Shown piece after piece: positions 21,901 to 33,124 of a stretch of DNA of 64,000 nt. This DNA comes from Viola odorata (lineage: Eukaryota; Streptophyta; Magnoliopsida; Malpighiales; Violaceae). Below the pieces are notes generated by a model, which worked only from the letters and a program-made list of their open reading frames with translations, made no database searches and had not been told where the DNA came from. Each line of letters starts with the position of its first letter. Positions within the stretch are counted from its first letter, which is position 1. The stretch covers positions 49,636,327 through 49,700,326 of the forward strand of contig OY829539.1 of the NCBI GenBank assembly GCA_963691705.1. The letters run 5' to 3'. Made by a program: the position numbers and the translations under genes.

Positions 21901-24579
21901 TTTAGGACTCGTTGATTGCACATATTGACAATTAACTACTCCTCTTCTTTTGTTGGCAGTCTTGGCCGGCGTCTTGGCCAAGACCGGGGCCAAGACTAAG
22001 TCTTCTTCTTCTTGTTCGGCCAAACTGTCCACCATTTGTTGGAGTTCCTCTTGATTCCCAATGCGGTCTTCTAGCTCTGGCAGTGTTTGAGTGGAAATTC
22101 CCCTGGTCATAACATACTCAAGGGGGTCGTTATGATTAATGTCAGCTATTTCTTCTGTAATTGGATCCAAAACATCCAAGAAACTAACACATTGCAAGTC
22201 GTTTGGGTGTTTTAAAGCGTCTGAAATGCTGAACTTAATTGTTCTCCCGCAAAATTCCAGAATTATGCTTCCTTCGAAGCAATCTATCTTTGCTTTTGAG
22301 GTCCTTAGGAAAGGTCTTCCTAATAAAATGTCAGTGGTACAAGATGGCAATTGAACATTCATCTCTACTATATAAAAATCAACTGGATAGATAAAATCAT
22401 TTACCATTACCAGGACATCAGTTACTACACCTTTAGGTCGGATGATTGTTCGATCTGCTAATTGTATCACCAAATCAGTCTCCTTCATGGTTCCGATTTT
22501 CAAGGTTTCAAATTCACTTAGAGACATTACATTGATACCAGCCCCTAAATCACAAAGGGCTTTCTCAATGATTTTGTTCCCTATTTGGCATGGAATTGTG
22601 AAGGTTCCTTGGTCCTTGCACTTCTCCGGGAGTTGTTGTACTGCTGAAACGTTGTTGGATAAATTTATCCTTTCTACACCTGCAATTTTCTTTTTATTAG
22701 TGCACAATTCTTTAAGGAATTTAGCATAAGAAGGGACTTTTGCAATTAAATCCAACATTGGAATATTCACGGCTATTTTTCCGAAAACAGTCATGAAATC
22801 CCTCATTTCATCTTGTCTTTTTTCTTTTGAAGACCTCGGGGGAAATGGTGGAGGAATTTCTATGATCTCCTCCTTCTGTTTTGGCTTGCCCGAAACAATC
22901 TCTTCTTTTTCTGGTTCTGCTGTAACGGTAGTCTTGGCCGGAGTTTTGGTCAAGACTACTTCTGGTTCAGCTTCTTCTTCCTCATCCTCTTCCACATCTT
23001 CTGAAGCGATTTTCTTCATTTCCTCATCTGTTCTCGCTCCTTTCCTTTCTGGCAACACCACTCCACTCCTCAAACTTATAGCACTCACATTATGGGCTGG
23101 ATTATTTACCGTAGTAGGAGGTAATTTTCCTTGATTTGCTATTTGAGTGATTTGCTTTTGTAGCTCCGCCAAGCTAGTCTGTGTGGACTGCATGTGATTT
23201 TTCTGCAGCTCCATCAGCTGCTTGAGCGTGTCTTCCACTGAAGGGCCAGTTAGCTGCAAAGGTCTAGGGGCAGGCGGTAGTTGAGGTAAAGGAGGTTGGC
23301 CTGGCTCTTGGCCTAGATTCGGGCCAAGATTCTGATTCTGAGGTCGTGGAACGAAATGCTGGAAGTTGATAGGAGGTTGTTGTTGCTGCTGGAGTACACC
23401 TTGATTCTGATTCTGATTTGGAGGGACTGGTTCTCTCCATCTGAAGTTTGGGTGTGATCTCCATGCGTATTGGTTGCTTCCTTGGGGATAGTTTTGCATG
23501 CTACCTTGGTTCTGTGGATATGCAGCGTTGACCTGAATTATCTCTTCTGGGTGCTGGACCATATAGCAATTGTTGGTCTGATGGTCTTGTTGCTGGCATA
23601 TCCCACATACCGTGGCTGTTTGCTCTTGATTTCCCGAAGTCATTGGACCTGAAATGTTAACAGAAATGGTTTTAATCATATCGGTTAATTCATTTAATTT
23701 TTGTTCAACATTGAGCGAATTTAGAGAAGAAGGAGAAGCATTTCTATCCGAAATGGTATTATTTTGGCAGTTGTCTGCCAACGTTTGGAGCAACATCTTT
23801 GCTCTTGTGACTGTTAAATCTTGCAATGCTCCACTTGCGGCTGAATCCACTTTTTCCTTGCAACTTGGGAGCATCCCATCATAGAAATATTGTATCATAG
23901 TGTTGTCTGCTACGCCATGAGTGGGGCAGACTTCTTGCAAATCTCTGAACCTTTGATGATACTCAGAGAAACTTTCTCCGCTTCTTTGTTGTATAGCGGC
24001 CATATCTTTCCTAGCTATACCGGCCTTCGTGGCATTCCAGTACTTGTTGAGGAACATGGTGGACATCTCAGCCCATGTGTTGATGGTATTATGAGGCAGA
24101 CTGTAAAACCAGTTCTGAGCTCCCCCTTCTAGAGAGCTTGGAAAGGCCTTCAGCTTCGCCCTCTCCATGGTTACCGTAGTGGGTTTCATGATGTCACACT
24201 GAACATGTAAATTTCTTAAGTGTTTGAATGGATTCTCGTTGGAATGGCCGTAAAACTTGGGGAGGTTGGCTACCATGTTAGTCTTTATGGACCAATCATT
24301 GGCCATTGGAGGGAGATTGATGCAGGAAAAGGTCTCCTGCTCAGCTGTTTTATTCAGCTCCCTCATTGTCGGTTCTGGTTGCTGGTCCGCCATGTCTTGG
24401 TCTGAATCTAGGCCAAGATCGTGGTCTAGACTAGAATCTGTTTCGGAACTGGAGGTTTCCGATTCACTTTCTTCTGGAGTTTTTCTCTTTCTAGCTATCT
24501 TTCTGAGTTGTGTTTCGGTCTTAGTGAGATTCGGATTATATGGTAGCAAATCTTCTTCTCTGCAAGAGGACCTGGTCAT
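18937..24579 (-). CDS. Athila gag-pol polyprotein, intact (1880 aa)
   Basis: One uninterrupted frame. Gag occupies about residues 80-270, with a CX2CX4HX4C zinc knuckle ([14 protein letters not shown]) near 325-338. The aspartic protease has DLGAG near residue 677. Reverse transcriptase carries FMDDF near 1148 and the MPFGLCNAP block. RNase H has CDASDAAVG near 1296. Integrase has the HHCC-type finger and a D-D-E core (WGIDFMG near 1583, [16 protein letters not shown]). The C-terminus has the [18 protein letters not shown] motif. Order PR-RT-RH-INT marks Ty3/gypsy, and the pairing with the PF03078-type ORF marks Athila. In-frame GGCC motifs yield peptides such as VLAKTPAKT. The first ATG is at 24579. 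The product would make virus-like particles and integrate cDNA. Confidence 0.93.
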   Translation of the reverse strand: MTRSSCREEDLLPYNPNLTKTETQLRKIARKRKTPEESESETSSSETDSSLDHDLGLDSDQDMADQQPEPTMRELNKTAEQETFSCINLPPMANDWSIKTNMVANLPKFYGHSNENPFKHLRNLHVQCDIMKPTTVTMERAKLKAFPSSLEGGAQNWFYSLPHNTINTWAEMSTMFLNKYWNATKAGIARKDMAAIQQRSGESFSEYHQRFRDLQEVCPTHGVADNTMIQYFYDGMLPSCKEKVDSAASGALQDLTVTRAKMLLQTLADNCQNNTISDRNASPSSLNSLNVEQKLNELTDMIKTISVNISGPMTSGNQEQTATVCGICQQQDHQTNNCYMVQHPEEIIQVNAAYPQNQGSMQNYPQGSNQYAWRSHPNFRWREPVPPNQNQNQGVLQQQQQPPINFQHFVPRPQNQNLGPNLGQEPGQPPLPQLPPAPRPLQLTGPSVEDTLKQLMELQKNHMQSTQTSLAELQKQITQIANQGKLPPTTVNNPAHNVSAISLRSGVVLPERKGARTDEEMKKIASEDVEEDEEEEAEPEVVLTKTPAKTTVTAEPEKEEIVSGKPKQKEEIIEIPPPFPPRSSKEKRQDEMRDFMTVFGKIAVNIPMLDLIAKVPSYAKFLKELCTNKKKIAGVERINLSNNVSAVQQLPEKCKDQGTFTIPCQIGNKIIEKALCDLGAGINVMSLSEFETLKIGTMKETDLVIQLADRTIIRPKGVVTDVLVMVNDFIYPVDFYIVEMNVQLPSCTTDILLGRPFLRTSKAKIDCFEGSIILEFCGRTIKFSISDALKHPNDLQCVSFLDVLDPITEEIADINHNDPLEYVMTRGISTQTLPELEDRIGNQEELQQMVDSLAEQEEEDLVLAPVLAKTPAKTANKRRGVVNCQYVQSTSPKFLPSVVQAPQLELKSLPGHLKYAYLGLDGTLPVIISAKLSREEEDKLIAVLKENKEAIGWTMADIKGISSNICTHKINVEEDKKPIRQPQRRLNPPMMEVVKKEIIKLLDSGVIYPISDSNWVSPVQVVPKKTGTIVIEGEDGAQRTARIQNGWRVCIDYRRLNQVTQKDHFPLPFIDQMVERLTGKSHYCFLDGYSGFHQIPVAPEDQQKTTFTCPFGTFAYRRMPFGLCNAPTTFQRCMVSIFSEYVERSIEVFMDDFTVYGNDFDQCLHNLENILKRCVDTCLVLNFEKCHFMVDQGIVLGHVVSKKGIEVDQAKIDIIKNLPYPSCLREVRSFLGHAGFYRRFIKDFSKVAEPMCKLLQKEVEFDFNEACKKSFEELKGRLTTAPIIQPPDWSLPFELMCDASDAAVGAVLGQKKGKDPHVIYYASKMLDDAQRNYTTTEKELFAIVFALEKFRSYLLGTKIIVFSDHSALKYLLVKHDAKPRLIRWILLMQEHNLEIKDKSGRENLVADHLSRCLAKGDTNEIKAEFPDEKLFSVALSNPESRPRLQPNPRPWYSEIANYLATGKHYGDMTTYEKVKVKHDSKYYVWDDPYLWKIGTDQLLRRCVPQDETKSILEFCHSQACGGHFGARRTALKILEAGFYWPTIFQDSALFCKTCSACQKVGNISSRNEMPMNFILSCEIFDIWGIDFMGPFPTSFGNRYIILAVDYVSKWIEAKATKNDDARTVISFIKTNILNRFGIPRGIISDRGTHFCNKILTSLFRKYGITHRVSTAYHPQTNGQAEVSNREVKSVLAKTIGLDRRDWSQRLDDALWAYRTAYKGPIGMTPYKLVYGKTCHLPVGLQHKAYWAIRKCNLSYDEAGQDRKLQLHELEELRDLAYDNQLIFKVRMKAYHDKRIIGKPLHTGEKVLLYNSHFKLFPGKLQTRWEGPFVITNVYPHGAVDIRNEKTGAELKVNGQRLKPFFENFQEEKVSEKVDEPPQNN

Positions 24580-24623
24580 CAACTATCAAAAACAAAATAA
24601 AACAAAAACTACAAATACCGTTA

Positions 24624-24650
24624 GAGATCCCCGGCAACGGCGCCAAAATT
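24624..24650 (-). other. tRNA-Asp primer-binding site of Athila element 1
   Basis: On the minus strand TTGGCGCCGTTGCCGGGGA follows the 5' LTR by a few bases. It is complementary to the 3' end of plant tRNA-Asp, the primer normally used by Athila-type elements. Confidence 0.85.
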
Positions 24651-26183
24651 TGACCGCGCGTCGAACACGTCAAATATAGTAGTGAAATAGTTATGGAATT
24701 GGGGGTAGAAATACAACTTATCACTGTCTACAAGGATTTGTAGATGATGGTAAGAGGATCGTCCACAGAGACCTCTAGGAAATGTAGTTCTTGAGTTTGA
24801 CTTCCTCGTCACTGAGTTTTGGTTGGTTGTTATCTGAAACTAAAGGCAAAAATAAAAAGCAATGAAAACAGTTCAAAATATAAATTAGTATTGGCCGAAG
24901 TCTAGGCCAAGACTGCGGGCTAGATTGGAAATAAGTCTTTTGGTACGGAATTCCAGGTAAGGGCGATGGGTGAGCTTGCGGCCTTATGCATCGATCATGG
25001 ACTGAAGTATGTTCATCTCTTCTTCATAGTACTGCTATAGAGGGGAGGAACTCCTTTTCCCTCCTATCTTCCCTCCTCTTCAAACTATCTGGCGGGTACT
25101 CCCTCTCCTGATAATCCTAGTCAAGGGACACCTTGCTGGTTAAAGGGTTTATCCGTTTGACTGCTGTCTTGAATGGTTGCTCACCTCTTCAATGGTGCAG
25201 GGGAAGACAGTACCTAGGCTAAGTTCCTAGGTTGTCAATCTGGTCTCTACCTATTTTACCTATTCTTCTAGTCTGCTCGAGACTAGTCACCTACTCCGTC
25301 TAGCCGGCGGGTACTCCCTCTCCTTCTAGACTGGTTACAACTCTTCTCTCCTAGGGAACAAGGATGATCAAACCTTGGCTCTAGTGAGTAAGCGATGGAT
25401 TAAGTTCAAGAATAATTAAATACAAAGAAAGAGATTGTGAAGAACGGATTGTGTCTCACGATTGCATTAAGAACTTCAGCTCATCACCCTTACCAAGAAT
25501 GGGTTTTTAGTTACTCATACTCATGGATAAAAGACAAAGAAATTAATTTGCATAAATATATTAAATCCGAAATAAATTCGGAGCAAGGTTTTTAACAATG
25601 GTGAACTAAGAAAAGGAAAATTGCGTTCTAACTGGGAAAAGCTGATCCGAGATGATCCGGACAGAGGCCAATGATGTTTAGCTAAAATAGCCATAAGAAC
25701 CTCTGTCCCAATCAAACTCAAACTCCTAAAATATCCTAAAAGATAATTACAATTAATTGTTTCTAAAAAGGAAACTAAATTGCAATTAATTAAAAGAGGG
25801 AGATCCCAATCGGGATTCTACTTAAGATTGTCTTCAGATCCCTCTAAAATTGCTGGACAGCTGCTATGTGCCAGCTGTGAGAGTCCATCTCCAAAAATAC
25901 TTCAATCGCTCCAAGCTGCAGTCTGATCGCAAAGGAGTCTTGGCCGAAGTCTAGGCCAAGACGATTCTGGTAAGCGTACTGCGTCAGATACGACCTTGTC
26001 TAGGCCAAGATCCAGGCCTAGACTCGAATAAACAGCTTCAGCTCTAAACTTCATGAATTCTTCTCATTCTGCCTCCAAACCAGACCTGATCAAATGTGGG
26101 AAATAAAGGGTAACATCAGTAGAATTACTGTCCAAATTAACTAGAAAATGGACAATAAAACATGATGAAATGCAATGCAATCA
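24651..26183 (-). repeat. 5' LTR of Athila element 1
   Basis: 1533 bp, starts TGACCGCGCG, ends GCAATCA. Almost identical to 13589-15121. Followed directly by the second CTCAT and the remaining CEN coding sequence. Confidence 0.9.
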
Positions 26184-26301
26184 CTCATCATCCAGGGACA
26201 AGTTCAACACCAGAGAGTTTGCAGAGGAGAATGAGCTGGGCCTTCCTGTTGCTGCTGTGTTCTTCAATGCTCAAAGAGAAACTGCTGCAAGGAGGCGCTA
26301 A

Positions 26302-27642
26302 TTAATTAATTAGCTTATTATAATATGCTAATTATTATGGATTATTAATTCCTACAAATAAAATAAATTACTAGTTAGTACTGTACCTTTGGATTGGATA
26401 TTTTCTCTGACCACCTTCATCTTCTTACCACTCTGCATGCACCCACACCCCTATCCCTAGCCCTACCCCTATGGCCCCCTATCCACGTGTTTTTGTGAGG
26501 AATAAATGAACGATTTGCTTAATAAATATTATTGATATAAAGAAATGTCCTAAAACTAAACAATACATACAAAATAACACTACAAATAACTATAATATTA
26601 GTTTCAATACAAAAAATTTACTCCACCATCTATTAAAAAATGATTGATATAATCTCAAATGATGATTGACTCCCCATTATTTACTGAAGCATGTAGGAAC
26701 GAAATATGTAAATTGTCGAACTTCTCACTTTGGGACATTTTAATCATACCACATCCATTAGCAAACCACAAACTGTTATTTATCATCAAAATACACACTG
26801 GTTTGCGTTCAGATTTCAGATCGGAATCCGACGAGTTCGGATCGGATTTTTTCGGATTCTGATTTTTTTGGATTTTTTGACAGGGAATCCGAAACCAATC
26901 CGACACCTTAGGTTTCGGATCGGTTCGGTCAGATTTTCAGATTTTTTTTGGATTTTCGATCGTAATTGTAAATTTGTAATTCTATCTCACATTTCACAAA
27001 CCAAACAAAAAATTCAATATCTGTTATCATTCTAGCAAAACCATGGTCTGCTTTCAAAGATAATTTCTCCAACAATTCTTCTAATTAAGCAATTATACCA
27101 ATACTTCAATCATTAAAATTTTGATAACCATACATTATAAGCAACTCAAGCAACAAATCCATCTAAAAAATCAAACATACCAATATGACACGACGTCGTC
27201 TAACACTACACCGTCACCCTCACTCTACTGCGACGATCGATCCTATTCCATTAACTGCTGGATTCAAACTTTAAATTGTGTTATTAATTTGTTAAATTGA
27301 AGTTTGTATGTTTAATTGTATGTGTAATTTGTTATCCATGAACTTGAATTTTTTTTACTTTTGAATTATTATAAATAAAATAATAATAATAATAATAAAT
27401 ATTTATTCATCCGTCTCCGTTAAAAGGAAAAAAAAAAAGAGTTACACACTCTCTCACATCCCGCACTCTGCTTTTCTCTTCTCTTTAAAAGTAACGGCAG
27501 CAGAAGAGGAAGAAGCACTGTTGCAGAAAAGAAAAGAGGAGAGGAGAGGACAGGACAGGACAGAATACTTTCTTCTTTTATTTTGATTTTCAGAAAAAAG
27601 AAATTTGACAAGTAAACTCAAAATTTCAATTCTCACCCAAAG
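26302..27642. other. CEN 3' flank and AT-rich intergenic DNA
   Basis: After the CEN stop codon comes a C-rich stretch near 26430-26490, then AT-rich DNA. From 26800 to 26965 there are many copies of GATCGGATT/TCGGATTTT-type words, which recur at 27900-28012. An AAT microsatellite lies at about 27375-27400. No gene recognised. Confidence 0.5.
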
Positions 27643-27852
27643 ATGCCACCCTCCACAACAGCTGCCGTTGCCGACCACAGACTACCTCCTCCACGGCCCC
27701 ACCACCACCACCACCACGCTGCGTACTACCCGGCCTTCTCCTCTTCCTCCTCAGCCTCCTTCAAAGGCGGCTGCTGCTGCCTCTTCCTCCTCTTCTCCAT
27801 CCTCGCCCTCCTCGCCATCGCCATCTCTCTCATCGTCATCGTTGGGGATTAG
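27643..27852 (+). pseudogene. Truncated LEA2/NDR1-HIN1-like N-terminal ORF (69 aa)
   Basis: The frame encodes a Pro/His-rich cytosolic N-terminus, a Cys cluster (GGCCCLFLLF) and one hydrophobic membrane segment (LFLLFSILALLAIAISLIVIV), then stops. This is the layout of the first 60-70 residues of LEA2-type (NDR1/HIN1-like) membrane proteins, which normally continue with a large extracellular beta domain. That domain is absent: the following DNA is the GGATCGG-rich hairpin region. It may be a truncated gene or a captured fragment. Confidence 0.4.
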
Positions 27853-27973
27853 GGTAAACTGAATTAGGGTTGGGTGGGAGTCTGGGATCATTTAATCATT
27901 TGGATTATCGGAATCCGACGGATTCCGATAATCCGACCGTCGGGATCCGAAAATGGTACGGATCGGATCGGAT

Positions 27974-28012
27974 GGGTGAGTTCGGATCGGATCCTCCGAT
28001 CCGAGCTCACCC
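27974..28012. repeat. 18 bp inverted repeat with 3 nt loop
   Basis: GGGTGAGTTCGGATCGGA at 27974-27991 pairs with 27995-28012 with one mismatch (T opposite G). It lies inside a longer GGATCGG-rich segment and may be a transposon end or a foldback core. Confidence 0.7.
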
Positions 28013-31000
28013 CTATATTGGACCACTGAATTTGAAGGATTGGACGGTCACCAAAATCTTCCTCTTTTACTGGCGATTGACGTTTTGTCTTGAGAGTCTC
28101 TTCCAACAAAAAGGCACCACGTGTCCTATAATTACCGTCCCAATTCTGAATACGGTTTACACAAAAACCTTCTGTACTGTACATATTTTGTCTGGAATAA
28201 ATTTAATTTGACAGCCCAATTACATACTACTCCAGTCGAATTTCAATAAATAATGCTTTAGAGTCCGACACGGGTATTAAAATAGTTATTTATCAGAATA
28301 AAAAATACCCATTGCAAAATTGCTAGCAGTGCCCGGAAAAAGGAAGAACCGACTAGCAGTGGGCCGGCCCCTCCACTTCACTGTCTGCCTTACGTACGCA
28401 CTTTCTGTCTCCTTTACTCCTTACGCCCTACGCTTCCTAGTTTCCAGTTTTACCAAAATAGAGCCATCAAATCGGGTCATGGGCGTATAAATTCAAATTC
28501 TTTGTAATACCAAAAACAAAAATCCCTCAAGTTTACAAAATTTTACATTTTGGTTCCTATACTTTAAAAATTGGCATTATAAACCCTAGTCAATATATCC
28601 CTCAAGTTTACAAATTCTTACTAGTTTGGTAAACTCCCATTTACAACATAGGGTCTTAACGCATTTGGAATATTGGAAAGGGACCGACTCCAGTCAACTC
28701 AACTCATCGAACCGGGCAATTGCCAAAGCTTTCAGTACATTTGATAAGGTCAAATGTTATGGTTCATTGCGACGAAATTATGATAACAAAATACTTGATG
28801 AAAGAAGAAAACAAAAATCGCAAAAGAGAGCAAAGTATACTTAGTTTTAATATATCAACGATGTTTCACTTCTATCAATTGAATCATTGAACTTTTTTCA
28901 ATCGGACAATTTCAACACTTTAATTATGAGTTCGCTTTAGTTTCCGTTATACTTATCAAGCATATCACACGTGGATGTTATGTCTATCCAATTTGGGTGC
29001 AAAATGAACTAAAACTATTCATTCTCTATAAAGCATAAACATTGACACAGACACTGCAATGTGAAAAAATTATAAATTTTAGAGCACCGACACGACATAT
29101 ATATAAGTATAATGCAATTGAAACGTTAATTTTAAATTAATTTTAATCTTATAAATATTTTTAACAACTATAATTTACGATAAATATCATTGACACCAAT
29201 ACTCCCTGCGTTTTCAATTAATTTACTTTCTGAAATAGTAGCAAAATTTAAAACAATGATGTTTGATCTTATTTTATTCTACATTGTTTTATTTTTTTCT
29301 AATTTCCACTCAAATCACCACACCATCATCAAAATGGGTTGATGCATAAAGCTTAATTTGTCATTTCCACAAAATATATGCTTCGGAAAAGATAAAATGA
29401 CAAGAAGAGATGAACCAGAAAATCCGTAAGAAAGTATCAATTAATCAAAAACGGAGGGAGTAATTACTTAGAAGTATGATAAAAAAGTTGGACACGGAAG
29501 GTAATGGGTTAGACACCTGCCATGTGGGGTTTCGTCAATGAGTTTAATACAAGATATGGTATAAAAATGAAGTGTTCGTGTTTGTTAGATCACTATACTG
29601 TTTTTTATATCAATTAATATTGAATAATGGACTAAGAAAAAACAATAAAAAATAGAATTTTTGTGTAATTTTTGTTCATTTCACATCAAAAATAGAAGAT
29701 AGACCCAAGAAAACAAAAGGATATAGAAATAAGCAAGAGAATTAGGGCCCAGCCCACGACAACTTTAAAAGCCCTAAATCCGGATAAGAAGTCTGTCAAA
29801 AAGTACCACTTAATTATTATTTTATAGTTTAATAATTCAGGTTGTAATTCAACCGGTTAGTGTAAGCGTTTTTATTGTATAAGTTATGAGTTTGATCTGT
29901 AATGATAATTAATAATATAACTAATTTTAAAAAATAAAATAAAAAAATTGAAACATAATTAATATCAAACTTGTAAAGCTTGTAAAATCCGAACCAGTCA
30001 TTTAATAGGGGTAAAAAAAAAAAGGGTGTAAATAACAGATCCTACTTAACAACCTTTAACCTCTGCTCATTTCAACTTTTCAAGTTCACATGATCGGTTC
30101 ATTACAAAAAAGGAAAAAGAAAAAGAAAAGGCACAGATGTAATCCTTATTGCCTCTCTTCCTCCACATTCATGGGTACCGCGACTGTAAATGAACTAAGG
30201 TCGGAATTACAATTCTGTTTATACGTATGGAAATAGTGAATTTGAACTATGGAAATAGTCATATCTTTAAAAATGTAGCAATGATTTCCTGGTTGAATTT
30301 CAGGTCAAGTCAATTTATAGAGAAGAAAAAAATGCATCAAATTCTTATTTCCATAATTTCGGCCAGGCAGTAAGACTCCATCCTAAAATAGGTCCAAGTG
30401 TGAAATTACTCTAAATCCCACTGCATTTATATATTGAAAGATAAATAAAAATAGTTCATTGTATTCACTATAAGTCTTTCTACTTTATCTATTTGGACAT
30501 ATTTTATCATCTATTTATGTTTTCGTCAGCACATTGAGTTCCTCTACCATAATCTCGGTGGTATTTTATATCTTTTTTGTTGATGTGTCATTGTTTAATT
30601 GGTGAGACAGTACATTTCATCCTGAAATCCACGATCAATTATATTTGTATTGGATTGATCCACTAAAAAGAGAATTATACAATACAGTAGGAGTGTCATA
30701 TCTCTCCGTTGCACTTGTATAAGTAATACAAAGATCGAACCTACAACTTTTGATTTAAAGGAAAAGTTAAAACTTAAAAGGATGAAAGGATTCCAGAAAA
30801 TCCGGGGTGGATTATGTCTTTATTGTCGGCAACGAATTTAAGATTTAATTAATAACCTTACATTTTTTTTCTTAAAAAAAAATAAAAAGATCTATAACCT
30901 TACAAAAATTAGCTTCCATCAAGCAAAGGGTTTACACTTTACGCCAATTTTGGTAGTGAAAAAAAGAAAAGGATTATGGAGTCAGTTTTGCCGATATTTT

Positions 31001-31476
31001 TGTTGCTATTGGGTCGTACGCGGCTTAACGATCCATATATATGACTGGGGGCTACTGAGCAGAAGAAGATCACTTGGTGTTCACACTACGAGTCCGGATA
31101 TTGATTGTGGTCGAGTGATTATAATCTTGTCTATTCTTAATTAAAATCTCAAATTCGAGTTTGTAAAATTGAGAAAATTATACTGCGAGAGTTTCACCTT
31201 TGAAATTATTTTGGAAATTTAGGTTTGCTATTCTATTTAAGTTACGCTGTTGTTTAATGGAGATATAATCATCTTAGTTTTGACGCAAATATGACGTCAG
31301 TTGTTCAATTTGATGAAAGGATTACAGTCCGTGGGTGCGAGTTTCTTGAGGTGATGATTAAAAGGGACTTTTTGGGCAGCTTGGGTTGAAATTAAACGGG
31401 ATTACCCAACCCATTAAGCACGTTAATACCGGTCTACAATTTCCAAATTAAAAATAAATAAAGAGAATAAAATAAC
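28013..31476. other. AT-rich intergenic DNA without recognised genes
   Basis: I see no gene. A short repeat (ATCCCTCAAGTTTACAAA) occurs at about 28522 and 28600, as in the ends of small MITE-like repeats. Open frames here (for example 28626-28844) do not resemble proteins I know. Confidence 0.5.
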
Positions 31477-31988
31477 GGCTTAATGACATAAAACAACCCT
31501 GGACTTTAAAAAATTAATTAATCGCAACCCTGAACTTATTTTTTGTTTAATCACAACCCTGAACTTTCGACTTAATGATAAATTCCACCCCTGCCGTGAC
31601 GGAACACTGACGTGGTAGCGACGAGGTCCGTTAGGTGCCAAGTGTACCGCCACGGGGTTGCAACGTCGGTTATCCACATATGCAGATGTCCACGTCACCA
31701 TGCCACGTGGCTGTGGGACCTACTCCCCACTAACTTCCTAACCCGCGTGGCTGTGGGTCCCACAGCCACGTGGCATGGTGACATGGACATCTGCATATGT
31801 GGATAGCCGACGTGGCAGCCACGTGGCGGTACACTTGGCACATAACGGACCACGTCAATGTTCCGTCACGGCAGGGGTGGAATTTATCATTAAGTCGAAA
31901 GTTCAGGGTTGTGATTAAACAAAAAATAAATTCAAGGTTGCGATTAATTAATTTTTTAAAGTTTAGGGTTGTTTTATGTCATTAAACC
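31477..31988. mobile_element. Mutator-type foldback element (MULE-MITE), 512 bp
   Basis: Two long inverted arms of about 230 bp face each other; the ends are GGCTTAATGACATAAAAC and, reverse complemented on the right, GGTTTAATGACATAAAAC. ATAAAATAAC stands on both sides (31467-31476, 31989-31998), a 9-10 bp target duplication as made by Mutator-like transposons. No transposase is encoded. The centre is rich in CCACGTGGC and GTGGCTGTGGG words. Confidence 0.85.
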
Positions 31989-31998
31989 ATAAAATAAC

Positions 31999-33124
31999 TA
32001 ACACGAGCTAGTTAGGAAGGGAGTTAAAATGCACTAAATATATAAATGTCTAATTTTGAATCATTTCATACCTCTAAATGTCTCATTTAGGTCCATCATT
32101 TTTCCTTCCATGTCCGTATTCCTTAAATTCTTAATTTGTTTTTCTCTAGGTATTCGAATCTCATTTTCGTCTATAATAAATAATAAATCAGGAGTAATTA
32201 GAAATCACTCAACAGTAATTAAAACTATTATTCCGCACGAAATGATCAAACAATTAAATTCTTTTATGTAACTCTTGCGTCATGACATGTTTATACATAC
32301 ATATAAAGAGACGCAAAGATGGGTTTCATTGGAAACTTTCTTGAAAAAGAGTGAAATTGAGAGACACCACTTTACCAACAGTAGTCATGAAGACTGTTCT
32401 AGGATTCTCCTGACCTAGTGAGTTTAATTTTTCTGCAAGTCACTTTCTTTCCAAAACCCCACCACTAATCTTTCCCATCCATGTAATCAAGGTGCCAAAG
32501 GTTGAAAAGAAAGACAGAAAAGATTGAAACTTGAATTTCAACCCATATGTATCCATGTTTTTTTTTATTGGGTATGAAATGAAACTATCCCATTTAGTTT
32601 CAGATGTTTCTTTCTATTTTATTTCGTCCTAGCGTTAAAATTTTGAGTAATTTTCTATCTAAAAAATGAAAAAAAAAAAACATTCCCTCACCAAAATGAA
32701 AAAAATAAAGAGGAAAAATGTACTTCCTCATCCCCTCCATCATTATCATAAACAAAAACAACAATTAAAGTTTTAAAAATATTCTTATTATTTATTTTTA
32801 TAAAATTTAACAAAAAAATTAACACCATGACTAAATCGAAAAAGATAAAAAAAAAACGTCTAGGACTAAATCCGATGATTCATACCTAAAGGACCTAACG
32901 AAAAAAACATGAAAAATTGAGGGATAAAATTGAAGTTTCCTCTAGACAAAAAAAAGAGTAGCAAATAGAAGACTTCTTTTTTTCCATAAATTACCAACCA
33001 CATCACGACCAAAGAAAACCTTTTTCCCACATATATTCTTGATATAAACCTCTTCAAGATCACCTAGCTAGCTAGAGAAATTATAATCGAACAGATTTCA
33101 TTTCTCTCCACCAACTATAGTATT
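31999..33124. other. Intergenic and upstream region of the WIP gene
   Basis: AT-rich DNA with no recognised gene. A TATA-like GATATAAACC near 33040 and a leader from about 33060 to 33124 could serve the WIP gene at 33125. Confidence 0.4.

Larger units (their letters stand above)
13584..26188 (-). mobile_element. Athila-type Ty3/gypsy retrotransposon, near-intact, inserted in CEN exon 4
   Basis: LTRs at 13589-15121 and 24651-26183 are both 1533 bp and differ at about three positions by eye, so insertion is recent. CTCAT flanks both sides (13584-13588, 26184-26188). The primer site next to the right LTR matches the tRNA-Asp 3' end, and a purine tract borders the left LTR, so the element runs minus. 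It carries a complete gag-pol ORF (18937-24579) and an Athila-type ORF downstream (16224-18410). About 0.5 kb separates the ORFs, and 1.1 kb of non-coding DNA (15122-16223) precedes the 3' LTR. All parts needed for mobility look present; whether it is active cannot be seen. Confidence 0.93.
7659..26301 (+). pseudogene. CEN: CENTRORADIALIS/TFL1-type PEBP gene, disrupted by a split nonsense codon and a retrotransposon
   Basis: Four exons of the floral repressor PEBP family: 7659-7868, 7966-8027 (62 bp), 13300-13340 (41 bp) and 13475-13588 continuing at 26189-26301. The 62 and 41 bp middle exons are the sizes conserved in FT/TFL1 genes. Without the insertion the lengths total 540 bp, 180 codons with stop, as expected for the family. 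Motifs include NGHELFPS, the [17 protein letters not shown] ligand loop, [15 protein letters not shown] and the C-terminal [13 protein letters not shown]; these and the neighbours point to the CEN/ATC clade. Two lesions: the Trp codon split by intron 2 (normally TG|G) reads TA|G, a stop after residue 90, and a 12.6 kb Athila element splits exon 4. Intron 2 is swollen to 5.3 kb by other insertions. Known CEN/TFL1 proteins keep shoots indeterminate and delay flowering; this copy is probably null. Confidence 0.88.

Noticed and set aside
26430..26490. Telomere-like C-rich repeat (CCCTATCCCTAG...)
   Set aside because: Units are irregular and never repeat the plant CCCTAAA unit; simple C-rich 3' flank.
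30950..31144. 64-codon ORF
   Set aside because: Sequence composition is that of intergenic DNA and no homology is recognisable.
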